Origin: Klebsormidium nitens
Lineage: Eukaryota > Streptophyta > Klebsormidiophyceae > Klebsormidiales > Klebsormidiaceae
Length of the DNA stretch: 64,000 bases
NCBI GenBank assembly: GCA_000708835.1
Contig: DF237307.1
Location: 32,120-96,119 of the forward strand
Direction: 5' to 3'
Under the pieces are notes generated by a model that did no database searches, was not told the origin of the DNA, and worked only from the letters and a program-made list of their open reading frames with translations. This document shows, piece after piece, positions 11,254 to 22,563 of this stretch. The translations under genes and the position numbers were made by a program. Every line of letters starts with the position of its first letter. Within the stretch, counting starts at the first letter, position 1.

Positions 11254-14200
11254 TCAGAACTGGCCTGCATCGTCGTCGTCCTGCTGCTGCGCGAGCGTCT
11301 CCCGGTTGTCGTGCTGCCAGAAGCCGCGCACGTCGGTGAGCATGGACACGACGGTGTCGCCCTGCTTGCACGCGACGAGGTCGCGCAGCGTGATGCGCGC
11401 GGGGTGCGAAGGCTTGACCATGTCCCACACCTCGTCCACCACGTCCTGGATCACCAGCTCGTAGTTGTCCGCCGCCATCCACTTCTCGTGCACCGCCCTG
11501 CAACCAGCACACCCCGAGCCCATCAGCGCCCGCCTGCACTGCCGCTCTAGCATGATCGTTCAAAGATGAAACCGAGCGCAAGCGCCTGAGCCCGTTATGT
11601 GCAGATCTCCAAGCGGTTCAAATTCAACGCCCCTAGCGGTTGGCGTAGGAAAGATTCACAGATCCCACTCGCTCAGGACGGGGACACCATCTCCAACTCG
11701 TAAACTTTCGACCGACACTGCCCGCGGTATGTGACAGATGATGCCAGGTCGGTCTGCTCCCCGTGCCCTGGGGGAGGTCCGCCCGGGCTGGCCCACTCAC
11801 TTGAAAAGGGTGTAGACGTCGGCGGCGGTGAGCGCGCCCTCGCCGCGCAGGTCGAGGCAGCGGAAGAGGTACGCGAGCGCCTCGGGCGTGTTCTTGTAGT
11901 CCATGGCCAGCACGAAGTCCACGAAGCTCGCCACGTCCATCTCGCGCGGGTGGCCCCGCCCCAGCCGCGACCGCCGCACGGCCTCGTCAAACACTGCGCC
12001 AGCAAGACGCAGCAGCAGCAGGCGGTCAAGCACAGCGGCGTCTGCATCGGAGGCCATCAAGACGAGCAGTGGACGGACGGTACTCGAGGGCTGCGCTGCT
12101 ACAGCAACTCACTTTCTCTCCGCATCCCTGCCCTGACGCATCAAGCAGTGCCGCCCCGCCCTCCTTCGAAGCGCAGTGCACGCGAAACAGCTTGCTCCAG
12201 GGCGGGCCCGTACCTCTGTCCACGAAGATGGGCGTGAGGCCCCCGTCATTCCAGGCCGCCAGCTCGGCCTTGGAGAGGGTGCCGTTGCGGTCGCGGTCGA
12301 GCTTCATGAAGAGCGTGTACACGCGGCGCGCGTTGTCGGGCAGGAACCAGTTGGCGGGTGCCACCTCGTCGGGCTCGTCCTGGCGCAGCTCCATCAGCTC
12401 CGACAGCACTGGGTGCAGCAGCACGTCGCGGATCAGCAGCTTGCTGCGCCGCGCGCCGTCGATGAAGAAGAAGAACTTGCGCGCCGCGATCTTCTTGTAC
12501 ATGTTCACAAACGAGCCCCCCGGGGCCAGGTCCGAGCTGCCCAGCTGCGGCAGGCTGCACCCACGCCATGCCGCACACGCGTCAGCGCAGGGACCGGGCA
12601 ACAGACGTGCCTGCGACCCGTACCGTACAGGAAAGATCGCAGCCGAAAAGAGTTGAGCGGCATCGCAAAGACTACAGTACTTGGCTGTTGAGACAAGGAG
12701 CCTCAAGACAATGGTCGGCAGCAAACTCTGAAAAGCTTGGCAGAAAGTCACAGCAAAGGTGCCTGGCCAGGGGACGCCCTGCGTGCTTAGGTGTGCTTGC
12801 ACCCACCTGGGGATGAGTTGCCCAATGTAGGCCTCCAGCTCCGTGTGCTTCAGGTAGCCGTCGCCGTCCTCATCAAACACACACATGTCAATCCGCGCCT
12901 GGCAGCACGGAGTGACGTCAGCACAGAGACTCAGCCACCAAAGCAAGGGCGCACAGAGCTCGTAGAACAAGAGAGGGTATACGGTATCAGCTGGCTGCTT
13001 GGGAGGCAAGTAAGACTGGTCCAGCTTCAGGAGGTGAAATGCTGTGAGTCTCGAGAGGTCGGCCGCACGGGTGCGGCGGGGGGAGCGCGGCGCACCTGGG
13101 TGAGGGAGGTCATGCGCATCATGTACAGGTAGAAGGGGTAGATGCCAATGCGCCCGTACTGGTCCGCCTCGAAGGTCAGGAATACCGACGGGGCAAAGAA
13201 TGGCCTCACTTTGGGGCCAATCTGCTCGACGCTCCTGCACGAGAGAGGGCAGACAGCGGGTCCATCTCTCCGCATGGCTGCCTTGCTCTGTTGAGGCCAC
13301 CCTGGACCAGCGGAGCACTCTAAGTTGGCCAAGTGCCTGGAACTGCTGTCCAGATCTAGTTTTAACCTTGAAACAGCGGTGCAACAAGTGCATGGGCAGG
13401 CGGCCGCGCACCTCTCCCCGACTTGGCAGAAATCGTCGTAGTTGATCCTGTCTTTGGCGGGGTCGTCGTCCGGCCCGGAGATGCTCTCCTTGAGGCAGCC
13501 CCACACGATGCTCAGCTCCTCGGGGTCCAGCAGCGCGTCATGCTGCTTGCGCAGGAATCGAGTGCGCGCCAGCCGCGCCACCTGCCCCGCCAGCGACGCC
13601 TCCTCCGGCCGCGCTCGGAAGAAGGGGGGAATGCCATCTGCAAGAGCCGGGGGCATACTATACCAACGGTTTCTGAGATCAGGAGCAGTGTTGGCACAAT
13701 CCAAGAGCCTTTTAACATGGAATTTTTCAACAACAGCTTTTGTTATTGCGATAAGGTTGAGCCCCCCGTGCGGCTCCAAATAGGGTGGGTGCGCCAATTT
13801 GCCTGCCAAGCTTGTGCAGGCGCCTTTCCGGCCAGCATGTGGGTGGGCACACCTGGTGGCGCACTGGTGCTCTCCTGGGGCTGGCTGCGCTGCTCCAGCA
13901 GGTGCCGCAGGTGGTGCTGCACCTCGCGCTCCGCTGCCTCCTCTGAGTACGCCGCCTCCTCGGCCCCCAGGTACCCCTTCAGCGCTTGCACCCACTGCAT
14001 TCCTGACGTGCTGGGCCTGAAGAGAAAAGGGCAGGGTAAGACTGGGGCAGGCGATGCCGCAAGCGACGCCGCATTGCGCCTTCCAGGCAGGGTGGTCGTT
14101 CTATGCAAAGAGGAGACTTGACGATGGCAGGGGGACTTGAAGGCCCAGAACATTCCTGCCCTGCTGACAATCCAGAGGCCATGCAGTCAGTCACTTGGAG

Positions 14201-14515
14201 TGGCCTGTGAACCCATGTCCTTGGCCCTAAATCTTTGTTGACTGCCAGTGTCTGACGGTGTTAGCGTTGACCGAGAAGCGCGACAGCACAGAACCTTTGT
14301 TTAGCAGCTGCCATCAATGCGTCACCACGCGCACGGGCGTACCTTCCGTTCCTGGGGCGGTGCAGGGCCTCGTGGCGCCACCTGCGCAGCGTGTCATCCT
14401 CGTCTGCCTCGTCCCCCCCGGGCGAGCTGCGCTCCTCCAGGTCGCTGTCATCGGGATCCACGAAGTGACTGCCCGTCCAAGTGGCGGACCGTCCGAATGT
14501 GCCGCGCGCAGCCAT
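11254..14515 (-). CDS. TON2: TONNEAU2/FASS, B'' regulatory subunit of protein phosphatase 2A
   Basis: Eight exons in phase: 14515-14343, 14016-13853, 13637-13412, 13234-13096, 12898-12807, 12554-12214, 11993-11801, 11497-11254; 1572 nt, 523 aa. Plant TON2/FASS directs PP2A to microtubule arrays as part of the TTP complex, acting in preprophase band and cortical microtubule organisation. Visible blocks: TRFLRKQHDALLDPEEL, NYDDFCQ, EQIGPKVRPFFAPS, YPFYLYMMRMTSLTQARID, an EF-hand loop DEDGDGYLKHTE (about 243-254), a second EF-hand DRDRNGTLSKAE (351-362), MDVASFVDFVLAMDYKNTPE, and DVRGFWQHDNRETL at the C-terminus. The length is slightly above the plant protein. The N-terminal exon is acidic and poorly conserved. 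Start ATG 14515 is preceded by an in-frame GTG that was not used. Confidence 0.95.
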
Positions 14516-15123
14516 TGTCGAGGACACACGCAGAAACAGAGGCAGGCAACAAATGCAGTGCGTGCATCAGAGCATCTCGGGCTTCACGCATTCCATCCAC
14601 AGCAGGCAACAGCAGCGAGGCAGCAAGGTACCGCAGACCACAGCTCACTTGCAAGCGCTGCTCGCGATCAGCGTCCTCTCCGCCTCCACTGGCAGGCGGG
14701 TCAAGGTGGTGACCATGGCCGGCAGCAGCGCCAACGACCCTCCTCCTTCCCTAAGCTTCCGGGCCCCTTAAGAACTTTACGGAGGCTACCCTACCCCGGG
14801 CGCTTGACAAAGCAAACCGGCCGGTTAAGCAATGCCGGCAAGCGAGGAGATATTGAAATCTTACCCCCGAGAAACAGCCGGTGAAACTTGCCGGGGGGAT
14901 CCCGCGGATCCCTAGCCATCCCTGTGCCGTTCCTCGTCAGGCACCTCGCCATGCACCTGGTGTCACCTGGCCATCCTCAGCCTCAGGCTCTGGCTCTGGC
15001 CATAGCGAAGGCATAGCAGTGGCACTGCCAAAAGCAGTGCAGGCTGGGACGGGCAGAACGGCAGGGAAGCCTGGGAAGGAAGCTGGGGACAATTGACGAC
15101 CAGGGACAGCCGATGGCGCGGGC
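14516..15123. other. Short divergent intergenic region, TON2 / GTD-binding gene
   Basis: 608 bases separate the two start codons, so a shared or overlapping promoter is likely. The segment 14791-14870 contains CCCCGGGCGCTT followed by AACCGGCC, a pattern seen again near 21695. No coding signal was recognised. Confidence 0.4.
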
Positions 15124-18100
15124 ATGCTCCAGGCTGCTGCAGTGCGACAGGCCTCGGGACCCAGATGCATGAAGCTGTCCTACAAGAAGGCGGAATGCCT
15201 GCCTGCATCACAGGAGCTAGCGGAACGCCCGTCAAATGCTCAAATGGTCCCCAGAATGGCTGCAGTGCTGAGGAGGCTTTCTGCCATTGTCCTGGGTGTG
15301 CTGGAGCTGGTGCTGGCAGCCATTACGTTGCTGCGGGTTGTTGTGGTTGTAGGGATTGCCCTGGCTGCGCGTGTCCTGGCCTACCCTCCAGCATGCACAG
15401 CCGTCTGCCTGTGCTGTGGGCAGCAGCTGCACTCCCAGAGCCAGGGGGCAGAGCAGGGGAGCTCGGGAAGGGGGGTGCGGGCCACAGCTACCGCTGATTG
15501 CGAGGGGGAGCACCCGAGAGGTGCAATGCATGCCACAAGCTATTCTTCCTCTCGAGCAGACTCTTGCGGAAAGGAGACCAATGGGGTCTCAGACAGTGCC
15601 AAAGTGCCAAGATGTCAGGCATGGTCCCAGGACCACTCCCTCTTTGACCAGAAGGTGGACTGCTTGGAGCGAAGGGATGCCCTGCGCGGGCTAGCCTGCG
15701 CCGTCCGCAGAGAGTGCCGCTCGACGGCAGTGCCAGCTCGTGGAGACTCTCCTAGTGGCCAGGACTGCCTAATGAGGGGCACATGCGGGGCCCATGAGGG
15801 TGGCCCCACATCTCCAGCTGTCGTACTCTCAAGCATGCAGACAAAAAGCACCCCTGCTGGGATGTCTCTCCAGCTCAGCCTTGCTGTTGACATAGGAAGG
15901 GGTGCCTGCCCGTCCAATCAATGCACGCACGCCGACACTTTAGCAGGCCATGTGGCCCCTGGCTCCTGCAGTGGCGCTGTCGGTGCTTCTGGGCAGTGGC
16001 CATCGGTGGAAGAGTTGCAACAGGAGCTGGACGAGGAGCGGAGCGCCGCAGAGGAGGCCGCCGCAGAAGCTCTACGAATGATCACGCGCTTGCAGGTGAG
16101 GCACATGGACTCGTACTCTCACTTGCATGGGTAATAGCGCACCCGGAAAATAACAATTTGATAATATCCGGCGAGATGTACCCTTGAAACCATCAGACTG
16201 TCCAAGCTTCGACAGAAGTGCCTCATATATTTTTGGAACCAAATACGAGCGCTCATGTCACTTTCACTTGTCCATTCGGTTGAGCATCTTGCTGCTCGCT
16301 GTGTGGCTTGTCAGAGGTGATCCACAAGCTCTGGCATTGCTCTGTGGCTGACCCGCGCTGCCGCCGCTGCTGCAGAGTGAGAAGGCTGCCCTGGCGGCCC
16401 AGCTGCGGCAGGCGGCGCAGCGTGAGCAGGAGGCGGCGCTGCAGCACGGCGCGCTGGTGGACGCACTGGAGGGGGCCATTGCACAGCTGGAGCAGGAGCG
16501 CGCCGCGCGGCACCGGGAGAAGAGGCACCACCGCGCGCGCTTCGAAGCACACGGGGCACGCTGGCAGCCCGGCTGCGCACGCTTGGCTTTGCTGGACGCA
16601 TGGCACGAGGGAGGGGCAGTCCCCGTGCAAGTGCAGCCCGTGCTACTAGGAGGGCCGCACGGGGGGGTGGAAAGAGGGGCTCCAGGCCTGCTGCTGGCCA
16701 CTGCAGCGGAGGACGCGCAGTGGCCACGGTGCGAACCCAAGGAAGGGGCGCAACTGACGGAGGTGAACGAAATGGGGGGCAGGCTGCACTCTGGGGGCCA
16801 TAAGGCGATAGCAAGCGGAGTGGTCGAAGAGGAGGGTGGTAGAGAGGCGCCAGCTCAGCAGACTGCCCATGACGGGGCAGAGAGTGGGGGGGAAGCATTG
16901 CAGAGTGGCGGGAAACTGAGCGATGCGTCGCCAGAGTTAGGGAGTCAAAGGACCAATGCTGACGAAGGACTTGTGGGAAACAAGGGCGGCAGCGGCGCAG
17001 GAGTCTTGCAAAGGCACGTGTCGCTGGTCTCGCACCCTGTTGAGGATGAGTGGCCAGACAGAGAGTGCGGGGGTACCGCAGCGCTGGAGCAGGAAGCGGG
17101 GGAAGCCGGCGGCAAGGAACAGAGTCCACTGCAGCCAGGGGCAACGGGAGTGGGCTTGGCTGCAGTTGTGGGTGCTAGCCAGCAGGACTACAGCCCCGAC
17201 AGAGCTCAGCCCCAACCTGGAAGCTGTTCCGAAGGAGACCAGGCCGAAATTGTTCTGCAGCAACAGCCTGGGCGAGAGGTCGCACGAGCTTCCAGGTGCG
17301 AGGTGGGGTGCCAGGAAAACAGCTCTGATTGCACAAGTACGGAGCGCTGTGGCAAGCCGGGGGGGATTAGTAAAGCAGATTGTGGGTCGAGCCGTCGAGG
17401 CGGCAGTCCTCTCAAGCTTCCAGAGGAAGGCGTCAGTGAGCCCATGAGTGACTGGCTTTTGTCCATCGGAGGACAAGAAGCACGACAGTCAAGGCAAGAA
17501 AACGGAGACCACGCTGATAGGTCCAACGAAGGCGCCTGCAATGGAAGAATCCGAGAAACGGACCATGCATTGGTCCGGAAACGGGAAGCAAGCGTGCTCC
17601 AGGAGCAGCAGGAGAACGGGGGCGGGGTGCCCAGCCCAGCCACAAGTGAGTCAAAAGCCGCAGACTCCGCGCACCGCAAACAGCAGGCAGTAGAGCTCGC
17701 AGATCCGGGTTGCTCGGTGGTGGCAGCGGGAGGTGCGGTGTCGGGCGAGCTGGCGGGGAAGCTGGCGTCGCGGCGCAAGTGGGAGCAGATGTGGGAGGAA
17801 AAGGGGCGGCATCTCTGGAGCAGCCCATCCGTGGCCATCAAAGAAAGACCGGTGCGGGGGGGCGTACGGCGATCCTTGTTTGGAGAAGGTAGTCAAGACA
17901 ACACCACTGGAAAAGCTGGGAGCATCCGAGATCGGTATGATTCTGCAGAGCAGAATGAGCACTGTAGCCCAGGCGACACGCTTACGGCTACCTCGATGCA
18001 AAGACCTGAGATTGTCACGTCAGCTACACAGCCCCACACCCCAGATTCGCTTTCCACCGAACTTGCTAGAAAGCTAGCCAGCAGAAGAAAGTGGGAGGTC

Positions 18101-18130
18101 TCCTCCGAAGTGACCAAATCCTCCGCATGA
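15124..18130 (+). CDS. Membrane-anchored GTD-binding (DUF593, MyoB-like) coiled-coil protein
   Basis: Two exons, 15124-16095 and 16376-18130, phase 0, 908 aa. A strongly hydrophobic stretch at about residues 52-87 is followed by a Cys cluster (C91, C95, C97, C98). A coiled-coil spans the splice junction: LQQELDEERSAAEEAAAEAL, MITRLQ, then SEKAALAAQLRQAAQREQEA and a Glu/Gln-rich continuation. This order (membrane segment, Cys cluster, ELxxELEEERxAAxxAAxEAMxMIxRLQxEKAA) is that of plant MyoB/zein-binding proteins, which bind the globular tail of class XI myosins on vesicles. The rest is low-complexity, rich in Gly, Glu, Gln and Ser, and ends with two copies of ELAxKLASRRKWE (residues 782-794 and 886-898). 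Myosin binding is inferred from family membership. Upstream untranslated exons are possible. Confidence 0.8.
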
Positions 18131-19260
18131 GAGCACCTAGGAAACAGTACTTCGAGGGGTCGTATTAGAAAAGCAGCACGTGTCATTTAACGGGTTTAGT
18201 CCGGTCACAGAGAGATCACGCTTTAGATATTTCGCGAGTAGCTGCCCTAATTGCTAAATGAGCATGTTCGACAGACCGTGTGCAACATTAATGTCATGCC
18301 GCTGATCGACACATAAGATCGATTAATCTGACCGATCAACAAGACGTATGTGTAATCAAGAAGTCTGCGCGCAGCGAACTGAGACTTACGCACGTAAGTG
18401 GCATGATATGTTGATTGTGTCGGAATAGCACGAACGCGATCGTGAATGCAGTGGCGCTATAAGCTTCAGTACACTGCCTTAAGCGGCGGTATAACTTGCA
18501 GCATGGCTCTCATGAAATTGCATCATCGATCCAGATCTAGTTCGTATCATTCGGCCGTAAGTTTGGCCGCGACTCACATGACATGTGATCATATCCATAC
18601 GTAGCACATGCTTCCGACACGCATGCATGTTGATCGATTTATAGTCGTAAAATCGTATGTATATTTATTAGGATGATGTATACGATACATCCAAGGTTGA
18701 TGTGCAACGTCGCACACCTCGATGACCTAAGCCTTGAACGTCATAAGGATGCCTCAAACCAAACTCGCATCAACTCGTGCATCGTTCATCATGCTGGCTC
18801 TGGAGTCGGCTCGACTTTGCGTTCAACTCTCAACATTTTCAAAGTAATGGACAACGATTTGGTGAATTCGTTGAGGGCATGCGTAGGCCGACACCTTTGA
18901 GTGATGGCAATTCAGTCGCTGCGGCCTGCCGCTGCTTTCAAGCGGATGACGTGCATGAGCACGCTGCCGGGGTGAAGTGACTTGCCCAAAGTACGGTGGG
19001 TCCGCAGCCAACGTTGGTCGTGCAGTCCAGCTTGAGGACAGCATGCCAGCATGGCGAGCGTGGTGCTTCTCTATAAGAATCCTCGTTGCATCAATCTTCT
19101 TCGTAATCTTCTTCGAGTTCCACTTCTTCCTGCACAGCACGGCTTCTCTTAGTCAAACACCATTTTTAAATCAAGGGTTCAAACACAAGTGCTCTTCCAT
19201 CTTTGTTCAATTTCGAATTCGTATCACGTGAGCAGACTTGTTGGAGGCACATGGCTCTGC
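18131..19260. other. Intergenic region between convergent GTD-binding and metaxin genes
   Basis: AT-rich, rich in GATC/ATCG words, with no recognisable gene. A TGTAA at 18351-18355 is a possible poly(A) signal for the upstream gene, 220 bases behind its stop. Confidence 0.4.
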
Positions 19261-21362
19261 TTACTTTGACGCCCGCCGTTTCGTGCCAGGCATGATGGCA
19301 AGGGGGCCATTCCAACTTTGAGCGGCAGTGCGGTGCAGGAGGATGCTCACCACCTCCAAGCTCGAGAAGACGACGTATGCAATGACGGCTGCCACCTGGG
19401 CCCCCACGAAGTACCAAGCTCGGCTGAAAGTAACGGAGAACGGAGTCAGTTAGATATTTTACGCTCCCTTGTGAGCGAATGTTTTTGAAAGCAGCCAACC
19501 GTACACCCAAACAAATCGTTCAAGAGTATCGTCTTTCGATCCTCAACACATCTCGACAAGAACAAGATCCAGACACCGGCCAACAACTGAGAGCACTGCC
19601 TGCCCTTCCAACTCCCGCTGGCCCCTCCTACGTAAACTGGCTCACCTCGTCAGCCGCTTCTCCTCCTCCGATCTCGTGTCTTCCTTCTTCACCTTGCCCC
19701 CCCACCACCCTCGCCGGGAGGACTGCCCGGGGGTTCTGGTGAATGGTGGGGGCTCACGAGGCATGTCGGGACGAGCGGACAGGACCTCGAGCTCTAGACG
19801 CTTGACGTACTTGACCAGGTTTGGATGAGAGAAGGCGCTGGTCTTCAGGGACGTCTCGACCTGCAACCAGGGACAGGCCTTGTTAGTCACAGTCGCCCAG
19901 CCGAACTCGAAGGCTTCAAACACTGAAAACGCGAAGAGGTGGCTCTTTGCTTGAGCGTCTCTTGAGGGCCGTCCACTAGCCTGCCGCCCGGCAGCCTGCC
20001 AGCACACATGGCAGTGGGGACACCCTCTCCGGACCTTAGGGCTGCGCAGCAACCGATTTCGGCCTCAGGAGGCCAAGCGCCAAGAGGGGCGAGAGACACC
20101 AGGGAGGCTGGGCCAGGATGTAACCCCAGCGACGCTGCGGCGCCCAGTTCGTGGTGGCTCACCAGCGGCGCTTTCTCCAGGAAGAGGAGGTGCGCAAACA
20201 CGGCGGCGTCCACTCTGGAGGGGCGATTCCCAAAGAAGTAGCGCTGCTCCCCTAGTCGGGTGGCCAGCGCCGCGTAGGCGCGCTCCGCCTGGCGGTACAC
20301 CTCCGCGCGCACGTGCGCCGCGTCCACCTCGCCCGTCTGGAACTGCGCGTCGGCCTGCTTGTGCGCGAGGTACGCCAGGACGCGGTTGAGCGGGAAGGGC
20401 AGGGCCGGCGCGTAAGCGTGCTGGCACAGCTTGTAGTTGGCCTCCTCCAGCCAGAGGGAGTAGTGCAGCGCGGCGCGCAGCCGCAGGTGGGCCAGCGCGC
20501 TCAGCGCCTCGGCGTCCGCGCGCTCCGCAGCAGTCAGGGCGCTGTCCAGGTCAATGCCCTGTACGCGGAGGAGGGTACAGACATGGGTTCCCAGAGAATC
20601 TTAACGCCCTCCATGAGTACGATGCTGAGGGTGAAAGTCTACAACTTTGCGTGCTTGTGCACAAAACACCAGCCCACGAGGACAAGCGATGATCATACTC
20701 GATGTGTCAAGTCATGTGCATACCTTGGTCTCCCGTAGGTAGGCGGGTATCCCCCCACTCTCACTCGCCATAACCACCTCGTCGCCATCCTCCAGGGCAG
20801 GAATCTGCTCGGCTCCTACTCGCGTGGGCACGTCCTCCACTTGGAAAGCAGCACCAGCAAGTCGGAGGTACACCTGGACAACCAGAAGATACAGTAATCT
20901 CATTGTGTAGTCTTGCATATAAACAACTTGATTGGAAGACTCAACTCCGCCTCGACCTGCTTTCATCGGTTCCAGTCGACTCTGTAAACCCATCTGCATT
21001 GCCTAATTCGTTAACAGCTTTCTTTCGGACATTCATACGAGTACTGCTACAACGACGGAGCGACTTGTCGTCTGCAAGTCGGCTGTACTTAGAGACTGAG
21101 GCATCAATGCGGGCGAGCTGCCATGCCTCACAACTTCTCGTGCTGGCCCAAACACAAAAGCATAGAAACAGCATCGATCCAGCTCCTCATTCGCCAGCGC
21201 TTGGCATCCACCACCAGTGGGCGTGACTAGCACTGTCAGCAATGCTGCCGCCAGGTGGGGCCAGAGGAGGGAATGTGTCACGCATACCTGCGCCTCTATG
21301 CAGGCCACGTCAATGGAAGGTAAGTTCCAAGCAGGAGGGTGCTGTAACAGGGTGAAAACCAT
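19261..21362 (-). CDS. Metaxin / SAM37-like mitochondrial outer-membrane protein
   Basis: Five exons: 21362-21288, 20873-20724, 20558-20163, 19860-19646, 19423-19261; 999 nt, 332 aa, all phases consistent. Metaxins are GST-fold proteins of the sorting and assembly machinery that inserts beta-barrel proteins in the outer mitochondrial membrane. Visible are the thioredoxin-like start MVFTLLQHPPAWNLP with VYLRLAGAAFQVEDVP, the GST helical part with AYAALATRLGEQRYFFGNRP, SRVDAAVFAHLLFLEKAPL and FSHPNLVKYVKRLE, then a basic Pro/Ser linker. The last exon encodes a hydrophobic segment (about 282-308, WYFVGAQVAAVIAYVVFSSL) near the C-terminus, as expected for a tail anchor. The plant metaxin block before the Arg-Leu-Gly-Glu-Gln motif is the closest match. 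No nearby poly(A) motif was found. Confidence 0.9.
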
Positions 21363-21550
21363 GATGCCGGATCAGGCTAGTAATGCATGCGGCGTGCCGG
21401 CACGCCCAGCACTCACTGCCTCAGGGCTTTGCGCGTATATGTGGCCACCACCACCAGCTGCTGATACGTAAAGCAGTTGCCACAGGATGCAAGCCCCCCG
21501 AGAAAGAGTGGATTCTGGGATAACGCTAGGAGATTAGGGATCAAAATGGG

Positions 21551-21588
21551 CTAGGAGGGACACCGCCCTTCGGGCGGTATCCTCCTAG
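21551..21588. repeat. Near-perfect inverted repeat (hairpin)
   Basis: CTAGGAGG (21551-21558) pairs with CCTCCTAG (21581-21588), and ACCGCCC (21562-21568) pairs with GGGCGGT (21572-21578), leaving a 3-base loop and a small asymmetric bulge. Fifteen base pairs in 38 bases is unlikely by chance. It may be a structured RNA element, a remnant of a foldback element or a protein-binding site. Confidence 0.7.
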
Positions 21589-22342
21589 TACGGGTTCAAT
21601 GGTTCGAGGCTCTGCCAAGGACAAACCGCCGGCCGGGTTTCCAAGCTGACAAGGCTTTGTCTTTGTGCTCGGTCGATGACCCCGGTGTTCCTCCCCGGGC
21701 GCTTCAAAATATAACCGGCCTACCGTACGGGACCCTTTACCGGCTCACCTTAATATTTGAGCGCTTATCTGCAATGCTGTGATCAAATCTGAACCAATTT
21801 GTGATCAGTTTTCGCTGCATATCCTCTTTTTCAGACCCTCATCTAGGGCTGCAAACGGATTAAATTTTGGCCAAGAGGAGGTCCTTGCAGCCCTGAAAAC
21901 CTTTGTTTTTGGTCATAAAATGCAACAAGACTAGAGGTATCGGCGATCAGCGTAGACTGGGACAAGATAACAAAAAAGTTGATCCACTTCTGGATCAGCT
22001 CGATCCACTTCTGGACCAGATTCGGTTCTGGGGCTCGTACGGTAATTACTATGTCATAGCAGGTCAAATTCTGGGTGAATTTTAGATGCTGCACAGTCGA
22101 AGAAATTGGTTTTGCTGCGCGAGCAAAAAATCTAGGTTATAGAATGCACTCGCGCGAAAATCCAATCTGCAAATTGCGGCACGTTTCCCGGAATTTCCTC
22201 AGGATGCAGCTTGGCACGTGAGAAAGGGGTATCTCCTAGCCAAAAAGAACGGCACCGGAATGCTGTTGACACTGACGGAACGCAATCCGGTGGAGTCAGG
22301 AGTCTGTCGACGTGGCAGTGTCACAAGGACTAGCTGCCTAGG

Positions 22343-22343
<1 letters not shown>

Positions 22344-22377
<34 letters not shown>
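22344..22377. repeat. 34-base poly-T tract
   Basis: An uninterrupted run of T about 190 bases upstream of the light-harvesting-like gene. The 8-mer GACTAGCT occurs on both sides (22328-22335 and 22388-22395), resembling a target-site duplication around a retroposed poly(A) tail in the minus orientation. A simple length-variable microsatellite is equally possible. Confidence 0.75.
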
Positions 22378-22378
<1 letters not shown>

Positions 22379-22563
22379 GAAAATACCGACTAGCTAGTAG
22401 TAGTAGCTAGCTGCGGCCCGCTGGCGAAATGCGGGCTGGCGAACTGATGACAATGTGGGCTGGCGAAATGCAGCACTTGTTTCTCGAGAAACCCACATTC
22501 TCAGAGTCGGAGGTTGAGAAGTGGTATTAGTAGGTAGCTAGCGCAGAGGATCTGCTCATCAAC

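Larger units (their letters stand above)
21363..22563. other. Intergenic region with hairpin and poly-T tract
   Basis: This 1.2 kb stretch separates divergent metaxin and light-harvesting-like genes. It contains the hairpin at 21551-21588, an imperfect direct repeat GATCCACTTCTGGA at 21980 and 22001, a 34-base T run at 22344-22377, and repeats of GGGCTGGCGAA near 22432 and 22456. No coding segment was recognised. Confidence 0.55.

Noticed and set aside
12026-13504. Continuous minus-strand frame of 492 codons in the TON2 region
   Set aside because: It reads through TON2 introns and uses the correct frame only in parts; the spliced model restores every family motif.
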